A stretch of DNA of 64,000 nt, from contig JAYKKI010000029.1 in NCBI GenBank assembly GCA_039881145.1, positions 26,702,001 to 26,766,000 of the forward strand. The letters are read 5' to 3'. A program made the position numbers and the translations under genes. The notes under the pieces are model-generated. The model was not told where the DNA came from, made no database searches, and saw only the letters and a program-made list of their open reading frames with translations. Position 1 is the stretch's first letter, and each line of letters opens with the position of its first letter. This document shows positions 36,919 through 48,116 of the stretch, in pieces. This DNA is from Druceiella hillmani (Eukaryota; Arthropoda; Insecta; Lepidoptera; Hepialidae).

Positions 36919-37206
36919 AGTTTTAATGTATTGAATATATTTGGCGTTAATTTTGTAGAAATTCATTATTCACAATTAAATGAAACTACGTGATGTAGTA
37001 TTATTTCTACTATCTTTAATTTCTTTATCACGACCTAGGTTTCGTTGTATTACAACATCTTCAGGTGGGATATTAGCAAAGATCTTTGCTTATATCCCAC
37101 CTGAAGATGTTGTAATACAACGAAACCTAGGTCGTGGTAAAGAAATTAAAGATAGTAGAAATAATACTACATCACGTAGTTTCATTTAATTGTGAGTTTT
37201 AATGTA
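36919..37206. mobile_element. Hammerhead-like palindromic element, copy 2, with 12-bp target duplication
   Basis: AGTTTTAATGTA flanks the element perfectly at 36919-36930 and 37195-37206. The 264-bp insert is a head-to-head inverted dimer: arms 36970-37082 and 37083-37195 (the last base belongs to the duplication) are complementary over 113 bp with two mismatches, centred on AAAGATCTTT. The left monomer is longer and ends TTGAATATATTTGGCG at the outer edge; the right stops at TTTAATTGTG. Each monomer has the hammerhead-like fold described for 37096-37137. The same outer ends and duplication length occur at 18979-19194. Penelope-like elements and retrozymes carry hammerheads and can form inverted end structures; the assignment is inference. 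Confidence 0.85.
37096..37137 (+). ncRNA. Hammerhead ribozyme-like motif
   Basis: In hammerhead order: stem I 5' strand CCAC (37097-37100); core CTGAAGA (37101-37107, fits CUGANGA); stem II GTTGT/ACAAC with loop AAT (37109-37121); GAAA (37122-37125); stem III ACC/GGT closed by TA (37125-37132); cleavage-site C (37133) after GT; stem I 3' strand GTGG (37134-37137). The very short stem III is typical of hammerheads in Penelope-like elements. One extra U (37108) sits between the core and stem II, departing from the canonical core and possibly lowering activity. A mirror copy lies on the minus strand at about 37028-37069 with one change in stem I. Confidence 0.5.
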
Positions 37207-37264
37207 CAAAAAATATTATTTCGATACTAAAAACGGATTTCATTTTTCTAATTCCTAGTTTTTT

Positions 37265-37480
37265 AATTGTCATCGACGGGTGTGATGTGTTGATCACAAG
37301 GCTTACAGCCAAAACTTGTATTTCTTTGATCACAAGTCCGCGGCGACGGAAAACGAGGTTTCGGATTCGATACCCAGCCGTTCGTTGAGCGGGGCTGGAA
37401 TGATTGTGATCGCGTAGCTAAAATGCCACAGATTTGTCACGAAGAGTAGTGCCATTGTACGGGAATCGAAAGATTTGCTT
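37265..37480. repeat. GC-rich SINE-like block
   Basis: A GC-rich stretch in AT-rich DNA containing GGATTCGATACCC, loosely like a tRNA B box, then CGTTCGTTGAGCGGGG and GATTGTGATCGCG. TTGATCACAAG occurs twice nearby. No A box is convincing and no tail or target duplication was found. A retroposon fragment is the likeliest source. Confidence 0.3.
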
Positions 37481-37489
37481 ACACAGGAA

Positions 37490-40400
37490 ACGTTTTCTAC
37501 CTGCCGATGATGACAACGTGGATAAAATGGATGTAATTTTGGTATTTTTATGTGAAATATTTTTAGACTTACTTAATAAGAAAATCAAATAACCAATACT
37601 CCTAATTGAAAATAGATACCCAAAAGATTATCCATGGGATGGACTTGATAAAATATCAGTAACGACTGAACTGAAAGATTAGAAATGATGTCCGCCGTTG
37701 AGGATAATTTAATAATATGTTAGTTAGAAGAATTTTTATTTTTAAAGAACGCTGACACTATTCGGTACTCGGCTTCAAACCCACGTATTTATTTATAAAA
37801 TTTTGTAAATGACGAGTATAATTCGCATTACGAGGATTCCATACACACTCATATGTAAATATTTAAGCATGCATAGTATTTATATTAAACTATTTACAAA
37901 TATTAATATTATTTCTCACCATATAAATACATAAATATAGCGCCAAGTATATCTTTCATAGATATAATAAATATGTATTTCAAATATATCAAATTATTTT
38001 GAAATTTATTTAAATCATTTGTTTCTTCCAACATTTTCTAGATCCAACTACATGTCATAGGTTGGTCGACTCTTACTTATAAACTAGTAGAGCTTACTCA
38101 TCTGGGATAATATTCGTTTTAATTTCTTTGTATATAATATTATTTTGAAAACACTTCAAATATTTAAAAGTAACGGTTTAACTGGTAGGGGCTTGGGATA
38201 TGTTTATAATTTCATGAAAGGATCCCTGAATCGAAAAGTATTCATGACATGCCCTAGTATTTATGCGGTACGAAAATTAAAAAAAATCACCTCAATTTAC
38301 GCACAGTGAGGTACTTTAAATTTTTTTCCAAATATTTATTTCATAACTTCGTTATAAATATGTATATCTATGCCAGCACATTTTAGCTTCATGACATTAA
38401 TAGTCTGCAAGTGAAACGGTTGTGACGTACAGATAACTTCGCATGGCGAAACTGTAAGGTTTTCATTATAGGACCTTAAAAGTAGCGATCAAACGTTTAT
38501 GAGCATTTTTCCGAATTTGTAATTATCCGAAAATATAAAAACCCCACTTTTTTTAAATATACATTAAAAATTAATGAGTTCCCGAATATCATGCACGCTA
38601 AATATGTACGCCATATGATGTTTAACTCCAGATATTTGCTTCTAAATACTAGTAATGACTGCAAAATTCGAATAAAGACATAACAAATTAAAAAAAATAG
38701 TAAAAATGCTCCTTTCTTTTCTAATACATATTTACATCATCATGAAATTATTTTTTTTTAGACAAAAGATCTGATAGACTGCAAAAACTAAAATACAAGT
38801 GAGGTTTCCTTTCTTTCTTTTTTTTATTCGAAAATCTTGTTATGATGGCTAAAACAAAATACTTCTCTATAATTATACTACAACAACGAATATAAATATT
38901 AATTAGAAATATTTGTAATCAAATATTTCTAGCAAAAATACTACTCAGTAAAATTTAACATTTTTCTTCACAAATTGTCAATAAACTTGAAATGATAAAA
39001 AAATATATATAGTTAATAACAGACAAAACATATTTTAATTGGAATTGGTTTATGCTTTATGAATAACAATATCAGTTTATAACAAAATGAACGTTTTAAA
39101 CCTTTACGTAATAGCAGAAGTATTTTTTTAACACCAACAAAAGATACATTTTCATGTTTTTTCGTCAATCAATCAATAATTTGTTGATAATCATAATGAT
39201 TACCGTGGTTATAATTATTTCTATAATACCTAATAATTTGACAAACCTTTGATAATAACAGTATCTATAATAATATTCACAATATTTATAACCCATTAAC
39301 CTGCGTCTTAAAGAGTTCTAAATATTTACATTTATTATTGTATTATTTTTAGGATACAACCTGCAGATCAACAATATAACATTCTTATAAAATTCAATGG
39401 CAATTAAAATAGTACAAATCTTCAGTAAAATAAAATTAAGTTTTTCAGACTATAACTAGTTATTATCAACATATTGTGGACATAAATTAAATTTTACAAT
39501 TTTGTTTTCTACTCTGATTTATACACTGTAATAATATTTAATGTATATTAATTTTAAATTCGAAGTCATCTATTTCTTGAAAATTTAGATAGCCCTTTAA
39601 GTAAGGTAGGTCTCGGTAATACGTGTATTTTCAATTGATTTCCGATATACCACAACTACCTTAGAGTTTTTCGGTACACTTTCACTGGGCACTTTTTTTA
39701 GTATTGTAGTGACATATTTTCTAAAGAAACCATTATTATCTTAGCAATGCAATATTTCTTCATTCTACAACCAGTTATTGTAATAAATGCTTCTGACATT
39801 TGATTAGTTAGAGACTTATATGACTTCCAAAATCTATCACATCCGTGTGAGTCTCACAAACTTTTGCGCAAATATTACATTGAGTTTATCCGTAAAAAGG
39901 CATATGTTCGAGAGAACATTTATCTTAGGTAAATTTAGAATAGTTTATATGTGAAGCTAATCTGATCAATTTCTGTAACATAGGCCAGATTGAAAGTGCT
40001 TAAATGAGCTAGCTGCATGCTAACATTGAATTTTCCATTGGAAGCAGCTGTATCTCTTCATTATTAGTTCTTCAGTAGAAACTACTACATACAGAACCTG
40101 ATGAGCGTTCACTGTACCTTTATAGTTTGATAGATTATTAAATATCTTTTTGATTTTTGACTAAATATTAGACTCTCGAATAGTACATTCATCGACGTTT
40201 CGCATTTTCTTCTTTAGATTTTCTTGAAAATTTTGAAAGGTTCCTAGGTTTTCTCCTTGATTTACTTCTCTGTTGGCAGTTCTTTTCAGGATACACCATT
40301 GCCAACTGGAGAGCTCTTCTTATGATTTGCTTCACTGGAGATCCATGATACATGGTTTAAAAGTCTATGATAATAATTTTAAATCCTTGTTAGGATTCAA

Positions 40401-40690
40401 AATAGGAATTTATTTCCATATTGGCTACTAGGTGAATCGAAAAAATAATGCAGCAGGGATTTTTCTTGTAAATTAATCTTAATATGGGCTTAAAATGGGT
40501 CCAGAGTGAAACTGTGTCATAGCTAGTGCATTCGCTCATTGTGCATAAGTAAAATGAATTTTTTGTTCATCGTGCATATACACTATGATAGTTTACAACG
40601 CCACTTGATGTCTGCTCGCACTAAAATGCATTGGCCGGACTTCACCAAAATATGTTAACGTCTAGTTTTCACACTAATGAAATTGATCAT
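37490..40690. other. AT-rich non-coding DNA with a decayed repeat tail
   Basis: 37855-37950 and 38405-38485 match the dispersed repeat family ending GGAACCCTA (here CGTACAGATAACTTCGCATG before the end). No gene was recognised. Confidence 0.4.
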
Positions 40691-40699
40691 TTACATAGT

Positions 40700-41162
40700 A
40701 AAATCAGAAGCTCAGAGCGTACGAAATTCAGAGCGTTAAACAAAGTATAATCGTTAGGTTATGATCGCACGAATTTAAGAGAATAATCGCAATGACGGAG
40801 TGTGACACGTATTGACATTTTCTTATGGCGTAATCGCAATGACGGGAGTGTGACACACATAGTTTGCAATCGTTCGCTTATATTAAGATGTAATCATTAA
40901 ATGTCATTATGAGTGAATATTTGTGTCTTAAATCCTATAAAATTTAAAAGTTTCTTTTAATTTAAAATTCTTAGTCTGACATTATTAAATGTTTTTAATA
41001 TTGTTATATAAATTTGATCTTGTTCATTTGTGTTTTACTTGAAAATAATTATATTGTTAGCATTTTTTAATTAAAAAAATCTCCATTTACATTTAATGAT
41101 ACTGATATTTGTATTTATATACATTGGTACTTATTTTATATATTCCAAGACAATTGTACTTA
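40700..41162 (+). repeat. Unnamed dispersed repeat, copy A
   Basis: Shares a long collinear stretch with 46200-46628 and in part with 44003-44245: CAGAGCGTACGAA, GCGTAATCGCAATGACGG, TCGCTTATATTAAGA, GATCTTGTTCATTTGTGTTT, TTGTTAGCATTTTTT and ATTCCAAGA. The shared part ends at GTACTTA, exactly where the inverted-repeat-bounded segment 41163-43953 begins. Confidence 0.7.
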
Positions 41163-42689
41163 GGAGTAAACTCCAGTCGCGCGTCGTAGCTGACACACAC
41201 AATTTTTTTTCTTCCGTTTTCTTTTTCTCCTTTAGTCTCCACCTTTTCCTCTGTAGTCTCGGTTCGCCGGGATTTATTTCAACAAGGAGTTTTATTTATT
41301 TCTTCTTTATCTTTTTTCTTATAGCTCTGTTTTTCTTTTTTATTTATAAGGATATATTTTCCTGGGCCATTTTCTTTAATTTTTGCGTACTTTTCTTTTC
41401 TGTTTTTGTAATTATCTTGCAACTTCTTTTCTCGGCATGTTGCTTATTTGAAAATTTAATCATTTTATAATATTATGATCATTTCGTAAGTGTAACATAT
41501 ACCAGCTCATGATCTATTTTTTATTATGAAATGAATATTACAATATATTTTGGGACTATTTTTTGCAGGTAATTAAGAGTATGAGCTACATATAACATAT
41601 GAATATATTTGTGTTTAAATACAATACAATTAGGACATAAATTAGGAAACGCATGGTCAATTTAAAATTAAGTGTTTGTCTACTTGTTGATTCTTACTGC
41701 ACGACGAGCGGTAACAAGCTGCGTGTTTCATTGCCGCCTTTTTCGATTTTGCGAAATTTATACAAAAAATTAATAAATATGGTAAATATGTTTCGCAACA
41801 GGAATTTAAAAAATCTTAAAATAAAAATAGCGCATTTCAAGTGCTCGCATAGAATCCATTTTTTTTCGAATGCGAAATTATTTTCTTATATAATGTATCT
41901 ATAATTACGTCATTACCAGCACTAAAAGTTCTTACCGGCAATTTTTGTAGTCGCTGGCGAGGACCTTACCGCTAAAGATATTTTGTCACTTTATCGACGA
42001 AAATTTTAAAACTCTAAGTTCTACCAATACGGCGTGCTGGACGGTTAGTGTTGGATATAAAACTTCGTATGGATATCTGTTATAAAACCGCCGCTGAGTC
42101 GAGTATAGATAAAAAAGCTGATGCCGAAAATTTGAAACGATCAAGTGATTTTGGTTTCGTTAAATGCATTTAATTTTTTATACATAGGTGTCGCTGAATG
42201 TCGTATCGACTAATGTCGTAGCGCATAGCGGTCCGGCGGGTGTTATAATTTTTGTACGTCTCGATGTGTACACATATGTCACATGGACATATATGTCACA
42301 CATGTGCGCATAAAATTTTGCGACAAAAAGCATACGCCGGGAATCTTGTGTTTCACATCATATATAATTTCTGTGGAGAATTTGTATTTTTAATACAACT
42401 ATATCATAAGCATTTTACATTCATTTAGATATCGATAAAGTGTATGTTGATTAGGTTTTGCGTTGCTCACAATAACGGACTCAGCTTCAACTTCATAAAA
42501 AGGCCATACTTTTCAGACTTCTAAAATATGAACTCGGTAAGTATTGTTGGTCGTATTATTTTTTGTTGCCAAATAATATAACAATGTATTATGAACTTAC
42601 ACTTTTAAAACCACAAATTATAAGGCAATCTTTGTTTTTTTTTGCCGAGTATTCGAATGGTTAAAATTATGTTGCCGAAAAGAGTGGAA

Positions 42690-42800
42690 TAAGCCTAGTT
42701 ACAGTGTTTGCGAGGAAAATTTAATAATTCAATAATTCACAATTATTTCATGTAGGAAATTTAAAAGAATGTAAAGCCTAGCCAAATTTACCAACGCAAC
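42690..42800 (+). pseudogene. Weak THAP zinc-finger fragment
   Basis: Translation gives KPSYSVCEENL and, in another frame about 45 codons of DNA later, LKECKA-stop-PNLPT. THAP domains have W-x-P-x-x-x-S-x-V/I-C-S-E-H-F and end near L-K-x-x-A-V-P-T, so the order and spacing fit a decayed THAP finger. The His of the C2CH signature is replaced. It lies 600 bp upstream of the P-element-type fragment in the same direction, where a THAP domain is expected. Confidence 0.3.
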
Positions 42801-43380
42801 CGAAGATGTTATGAGAGAGCTGGAGTTATTTATAAAAAGGAGTATATAAGGTAATTTATATTATTTTAATATAAACAGTAAATTATTCTTTCATTATTCT
42901 CAACTTAAGGACTTACATTTTTTGTAAATTATCCATAACCTAGATGATATTTGAACTTGTGATCACGCAATAATACTGTTTACATGCGAGACAGCATAAC
43001 CTTTCCATTAAGTATTTAAAAACTAGTGATGCAATGAATTGTAATTTGGCTGCATACTGAAATCAGGCTTAGAAGCAAATATCTTTGTTTTACGTAACTT
43101 ATTTTTATGCAAGTTCTCATCATTCGGATACATTTAAACACTTGATTTGAACAATGTGTATCTCACGTTAGCTGTCCAGTGTCCGGATATGCCAGATAAT
43201 GTGAAGGTAGTAACATGAGTATTTATTGTATATAAAATATAAATATAATTTACCAATTTAAAATCAAGTATTACAAATATTAGCAAATGGTTTATAATTA
43301 TAAGATAATATATTCACGGAAGCAGAGTCAGTGTTTCAAAGAGAAGAAGAAAATAAACTGTAGAGTTTAAACTTGCTGAG

Positions 43381-43707
43381 AAGATACGTGCATTGAACAA
43401 GACTATTGAATAGCTGAGGCGTAAGTTGTTGAAACCTAAACCATTTGTTAACTTGAAAAGTATAAACAATTCTAAATTAACATTAATTTTGAAATTCATT
43501 CAACCACAACCCTTACACTTAACTTTGAAACGTCAATTAAGAAATTATTTTAAAAAAAAAAAAACAACAGCGATATACATTTCAGAAATGAAAGGAATTT
43601 GCATAAACTTGTATTATAATTCCTCAAAAGATTATAATAATTTGGCTACCATTTTACATTTATCATCGGCGAGAAGTAATCGTTTGGGTAATAATTTTCT
43701 AGTTTAA
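43381..43707 (+). pseudogene. P-element/THAP9-type transposase fragment
   Basis: Reads KIRALNKTIE, an in-frame TAG, then LRRKLLKPK, the leucine-rich coiled-coil start of the P-element transposase domain. After a loop comes LTLKRQLRNYFKKKKTT, then the diagnostic block ISEMKGICINLYYNSSKDYN and ATILHLSSARSNR. In the family this block reads E-x-K-x-F-A-x-x-L-y-y-x-S-P-K-A-Y, followed by LP-S-x-x-T-I-R-x-W. The conserved Pro and the RW end are lost, and nothing of the catalytic core follows before a stop. Transposition function is gone. Confidence 0.6.
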
Positions 43708-44002
43708 GCAAACCATTTTATGATAAATCAGATGATAATAAGTTGGTAAATTTGCTATTTGATAAAATTAGTACGGAACGTAGCATAAAAATCAATTTAG
43801 TATGTATAATAATAGCTATTATACAGCTATATCGATATTGCTTTTAATTGTGGAGATTTTACCGAGAAATGACTGCCATAGAAGATAAAGCTGTTTATTA
43901 TGTTTTAGGTTACGTGACAATGACTTTCTTTGACTGTTTTTTGAGTTTACTCCTTAAGAATTGATTTTCATATATAGTTCCCGGTATGAAGTTTAATGGG
44001 GT

Positions 44003-44245
44003 ATAAAATCAGAAGTTCACAGCGTTAAAAAATATAACCGTTAGGTAGTCTCTCTGCACAATATTTCTGCACATCTTTATAGTGAGATATCAAATGTTTA
44101 TTTGGAATTTTGTTATGACGTAATCGCAATGACGGAGTGTGATACCATATAGTTTACTATCGTTTGCTTATATCAAGAAGTAATCATTAAATGTTATTAA
44201 GTGTGAATAGTTGGTGTTTTCTGTCCTACAAAATTAAAGTCTCTT
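44003..44245 (+). repeat. Unnamed dispersed repeat, copy B (partial)
   Basis: Shares with copies A and C: AAATCAGAAGTTCACAGCG, AACCGTTAGGTAGTC, CAATATTTCTGCACAT, GTAATCGCAATGACGGAGTG and CGTTTGCTTATATCAAGA. It stops after TTGGTGTTTTCTGTCCTAC and lacks the second half present in A and C. Confidence 0.7.
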
Positions 44246-44581
44246 AATTTTATCTTCATAGGCTCGTATTAATGGATAAAATATAAAACCAGATTAAATC
44301 ATGATTACGTAAGTCTAGATTAATATTAATTGTCGTATTATGTCTCTGACAGTTCAGTAGACGCGTATTGGTCTAGTATTAACTAATCAAGTTAGGAAAA
44401 TCAAAGATTAACCGATCGGATATTTGTTTTGATTCAATATTTCCGCCTACGCAGTATGTACTGCGCATCAATCGTTAGTTAATTTCAGGCACACCTTTAA
44501 TTGATATATCGAATTATTTATTAACAGTTGTAAGCTTCGTTTGTTTTAGTTGAAAGTATTTCGTTTAACGAAAGTAGTCAA

Positions 44582-45485
44582 ATGAATATAAGAAAAAGCT
44601 ACACGGAAACAGAGAAAAAGCTATTGTTGCAGATATTGCTCTCTTATAAAGATATACTTGTAAATAAACGCACCGACGGAGCAATCGTGAAGATGGAAAA
44701 ATGAAACTGTGGAAGTCCCATCAAACAATTCTGCCCAGCCATTCAATCGAGGTAAACAACGCGAATTTCGACAAGTGTACAACTAATCTGTTATTTATAG
44801 TGTTTTTAGAAACTGATTAATATAGTAACGAGTCACCGAAACTTTTTAGATTGATTTAATTGAAGTAAATTTTATTCACATTTATATTGAATATTGAAGA
44901 AACATTACAAACGGAAATATTACAAACGAAAATAGTTTGTAATTTAATCACCTTTAAAATTACAAATTGCAAAATTCATTTAAGAGCCTTTCCATTGGAC
45001 TTTTATTTTTTTTTTCTAGTGTTTGCGAAAATGTGTTGAAATTTAAAATTTGTGATATTCATGAATTTACATTAAATTAATTAGAGTAAATTATCTACAG
45101 ATCTGTCTGAGCAACAGTCGACAAGTAGAAGTAAAGTTTTTGCTGAAGTCGCGAAAACTTTGTTAATAACGTCCGAGGCAAGGGAAGATGTTCCTGCTGG
45201 TCAGCCTAGGTATGTGGTACAGGAAACCATGCTGTACGTGGACATAAATGTACCAATATGCAGGAGACACATCAGCAGCTAGCATTCGGATATCCGGTTC
45301 ACTTTCAGCCACCATCAGTTAATTCAGACTGAAGAATTAAAAAGAAATTGCATGAGGCATGAAATGGAGCAGATACAACGAAGAGAAAACGCGCTCCATG
45401 AAATACGAAAGGAAATTTTGTTAAGTCAAGATCGAGAAGCGAAGGCTCGTGGTGAAGTTGTAGAGAGGGAATTGAAAAATAAATG
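44582..45485 (+). pseudogene. Myb/SANT-like DNA-binding protein, degraded
   Basis: ATG at 44582 opens MNIRKSYTETEKKLLLQILL, then SYKDILVNKRTDGAIVKMEK before a stop. After a one-base frame change it continues NET, and in further shifted frames AQPFNRGKQREFRQVYN. This is the Myb_DNA-bind_5 / zeste-like trihelix layout: E-K-x-L-L-L, Y-K-D-I-x-x-N-K-x-T-D, x-x-W-x-x-I, L-x-x-x-x-x-N. After a gap of about 280 bp ending in an acceptor-like CTACAG (45095-45100), LSEQQSTSRSKVFAEVAKTL continues, and a charged C-terminal helix ends it (MRHEMEQIQRRENALHEIRK to ELKNK-stop, 45483-45485). Several frameshifts make it non-functional. Such proteins occur as transposon accessory factors and as host genes; it sits between repeat copies B and C. 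Confidence 0.6.
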
Positions 45486-46199
45486 AAATACGTTCTTATA
45501 TTATTAATGTTTTTACTTCTACATTTTTATTCTATTTTGTGTTTTTAAATATTGTTATTTTCTTATTTGTTTTCATTTCTTGTATACAACATTTATATAG
45601 TTTTTGTACTATTTTTATAAACTTTTTTGCTCATATTTTCTGCTCATATTGTGTTTTATTTTATATTTTTTAAATTTCACAAGAGACAGTTAAATTTTCA
45701 ATAATAGATCATATATTTATTATTTTGTTGTGCAATATAGCACGCTGTTTAAAACATTTAAAAGCTAAAAAATATTAATGTTTATATTTTTGATCTTACA
45801 CAAAAATGGTGGGAATTATTTAATAACTGTTAAAGTTGCATTTATGTTGTCAAGCTTTGTTAATAAGGGTCTATAAATATACATTACAATTTGGTAAGAG
45901 ATTGGTAAAACAAATGTTCAATGAAATGGTGTATTAACCAATGAAATAGGATTTTCATAATGAACACTATGAAAGAATGAATTGTATTATTTAGTTCAAA
46001 CTAATTTAATGTACGTTTTTATTTTAGTTAAGGACAAATTGAACCATAAATTGCATTTCAATAACAAAATTTTTACTTAAAGTAGCTTCTCTCATAATTT
46101 GTACTCGAATTAAATTTGTCAGAATACAATATGGTTTTGCAAGTATTTTTTAAATTACCAAATATTAAGAATAAATATGTATTGATAACTTCCTGAAGT

Positions 46200-46628
46200 A
46201 AAGCCGTACGAAGTCCAGAGCGTTAAAAAGAGCGTAACCGTTAAGTGGCCTCTTCGCGCAATATTTCTGCCCATTTTTAGAGTGAGGTATCTATATATTT
46301 ATTTGTGCATTTTCTTATGGCGTAATCGCAATGACGGAGTGTAACTCACATAGTTTACCATCATTCGCTTATATCAAGACATAATTTTTAAATGTCATTA
46401 CGTGTGAATATTTGGTGTCTTCTATCCTACATAATTAAAAAAGTTTTTAACTTCGTAGTCTAACGTTACTAAATGTATTGATCTTGTTCATTTGTGTTTT
46501 ACTTGAAAATAATTATATTGTTAGCATTTTTTTGTTACAGAATTTTACATTTATATTTAATGATATTGATATTTATATTTAAATACAGTGTTACTTATTT
46601 TATTCATTCCAAGATCATCGTACTTAAA
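46200..46628 (+). repeat. Unnamed dispersed repeat, copy C
   Basis: The most complete of the three copies: AAGCCGTACGAAGTCCAGAG, GCGTAATCGCAATGACGG, CTTGTTCATTTGTGTTTTAC, ATTGTTAGCATTTTTTTG, TTCATTCCAAGATCATCG. It continues past GTACTTA into AAACTAGAAAG, unlike copy A. Confidence 0.7.
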
Positions 46629-46649
46629 ACTAGAAAGAATGACACTCGT

Positions 46650-47045
46650 GTCCTTTTGACGCTAGGATGTCCATTGACGTTGATATGAAATTGTTTTTAG
46701 GTTTAACAGAGTAAAACTCGATTATTATTTATTAACTTTCTTATTTTAATTAGGGACATATTTAGTACTAATTAAAATTTTGTTTGTATGTTTTATACAT
46801 TTTCCTCAAACTGATAACTTACAAGTTTCACAAAAGTAAGACTTTTATTTCTTATACATTTTATATTATTTTGACAAGTTCGTATTTTGTTTGACCTCAT
46901 GTCTTCTATCATTTCGTTTACATTTACGGGATCGCACAATATACGGCCAGGGTCTGGACATTTTTTTTATGTTCTGCTCGTAACTCATAAACGAGTTGGA
47001 GTATTATATATATATATATATATATAAAATTTCTTCAATTTGAAC
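46650..47045. other. AT-rich DNA with short (AT)n
   Basis: A run of about 10 AT units at 47007-47025; otherwise nothing recognised. Confidence 0.6.
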
Positions 47046-47047
47046 AC

Positions 47048-47970
47048 TCATGTGTAGAATGCTGAAACCATCAGGAAGAGAAAGGGGCATTGAGTTTTAG
47101 GCGGAAACGACTGTTCATTACCAGTCAAGTTTTCACCAGGTATGTGATATAATTGACAATTTTCAAAGAGTTTATTCCAAATCGCTGATGATAACGCAGA
47201 TTTTGTAGACCGCATGCCAAAACACATATATTTCATAATTTCTTTGAATCTGTTATTGCTCAGTGTTTCGCAGAATTCACGTGGCCACCAAAGTTTCGAC
47301 AACATCAGATCTAAATCTAGTTGGCAAGAATATAAGCGCCGTGAGCATATAGTAATGCAATAAAGGCATCAAGCTCCTCTAAAGAAATACACCAAGTTTC
47401 ATCGTTATTCTGTCGACCAGCTTCCGTTTCTGCACACAACTTTACGTGTCGAAGAGTTCGTCAATGAATGGCGCCAAGCAGTAATCACTTTATCATGTTG
47501 AACGAATCGCTTTGCGTAGGGGGTTGGGCCTGGAATTCTTGAAGCACGTTTTGATTACTGCGCCGACTTATTGGGATTGTACTCTGGGTATGTGCTACAC
47601 ACTTCTATTGGTGCCGCCACTTGCAAACAAAGTATCATCTACAGTAGGAAGTGCCAATTGTCGTGAAGAAGAATGTCCACCACGCCTACCTCACCCTCTT
47701 CTGTGCTGCTTCTCTGTCCGATACAACGACGACTAGAAACCACACTGGTGGTAGATGGTGTTTCTATTTGAATTTCTTCACTCGAATCTGAACTGCCGAC
47801 AACAATCTGTTTTTGGCCACCTGGATATAATCCGTATCTGTGGTATAAAAAAATTCAACTCCATTAACACTATCTTCTCCATCCGATTCATATTCTGAAT
47901 AAAGCAAATTACGAAGAGTTTGCAAATGTTTCTCTATTTCAAAATAAGATAATTTTTTACGAGCACTCAT
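47048..47970 (-). pseudogene. piggyBac transposase, N-terminal half, decayed
   Basis: On the minus strand, in order: N-terminal SARKKLSYFEIEKHL and an acidic stretch LLYSEYESDGEDSV; a Ser/Thr linker; ASRIPGPTPYAKRFVQHDKV then AWRHS; DETWCISLEELDAFIALLYA; and LSKLWWPREFCETLSNNRFK, EIMKYMCFGMRSTK, AIWNKLFENCQLYHIPGENL. This is the DDE_Tnp_1_7 order. At the first catalytic Asp the family reads V/L-D-E-Q, but here it is GNEQ, so the catalytic residue has become Asn. Frame changes separate the blocks, and homology stops at CPF (about 47080), before the second and third catalytic Asp. The 5' inverted repeat and TTAA were not found. Plus-strand frames here are shadows. Confidence 0.8.
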
Positions 47971-48116
47971 GTAGATTTTACTGAAAATAGCTATAGAAGG
48001 TAACGAATACAAAATTTTCCAGCTTGCATATCACTGAGAGTTTCAACACTGACCGAACAATAACAAAGCAAAATATAATATTTAGCTGTAATATAAACAA
48101 ATATTTCTAATTACCC

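Larger units (their letters stand above)
41160..43956. mobile_element. Possible DNA transposon remnant with THAP/P-element-like coding
   Basis: GGAGTAAACTC (41163-41173) and GAGTTTACTCC (43943-43953) form an 11-bp inverted pair, each flanked outside by TTA (41160-41162, 43954-43956). Inside are a weak THAP-like fragment and a clear P-element-type transposase fragment. P elements normally make 8-bp duplications, so the TTA could be coincidence or mark a different superfamily. The left junction coincides with the point where repeat copy A stops matching copy C, supporting an insertion there. Frames at 41096-41470 and 41653-41904 are low-complexity and not part of it. Confidence 0.4.

Noticed and set aside
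36980..37189. 69-codon frame
   Set aside because: Runs across the palindrome of the hammerhead-like element; its sequence mirrors itself and is not coding.
41096..41470. 124-codon hydrophobic frame rich in Phe
   Set aside because: Comes from T-rich DNA; no membrane-protein family recognised and it crosses a repeat boundary.
44003..46628. LTR retrotransposon with copies B and C as LTRs
   Set aside because: No primer-binding site, polypurine tract, gag or pol between them, and copy B is only partial.
47512..47736. Plus-strand 74-codon frame
   Set aside because: Antisense of the piggyBac remnant linker.
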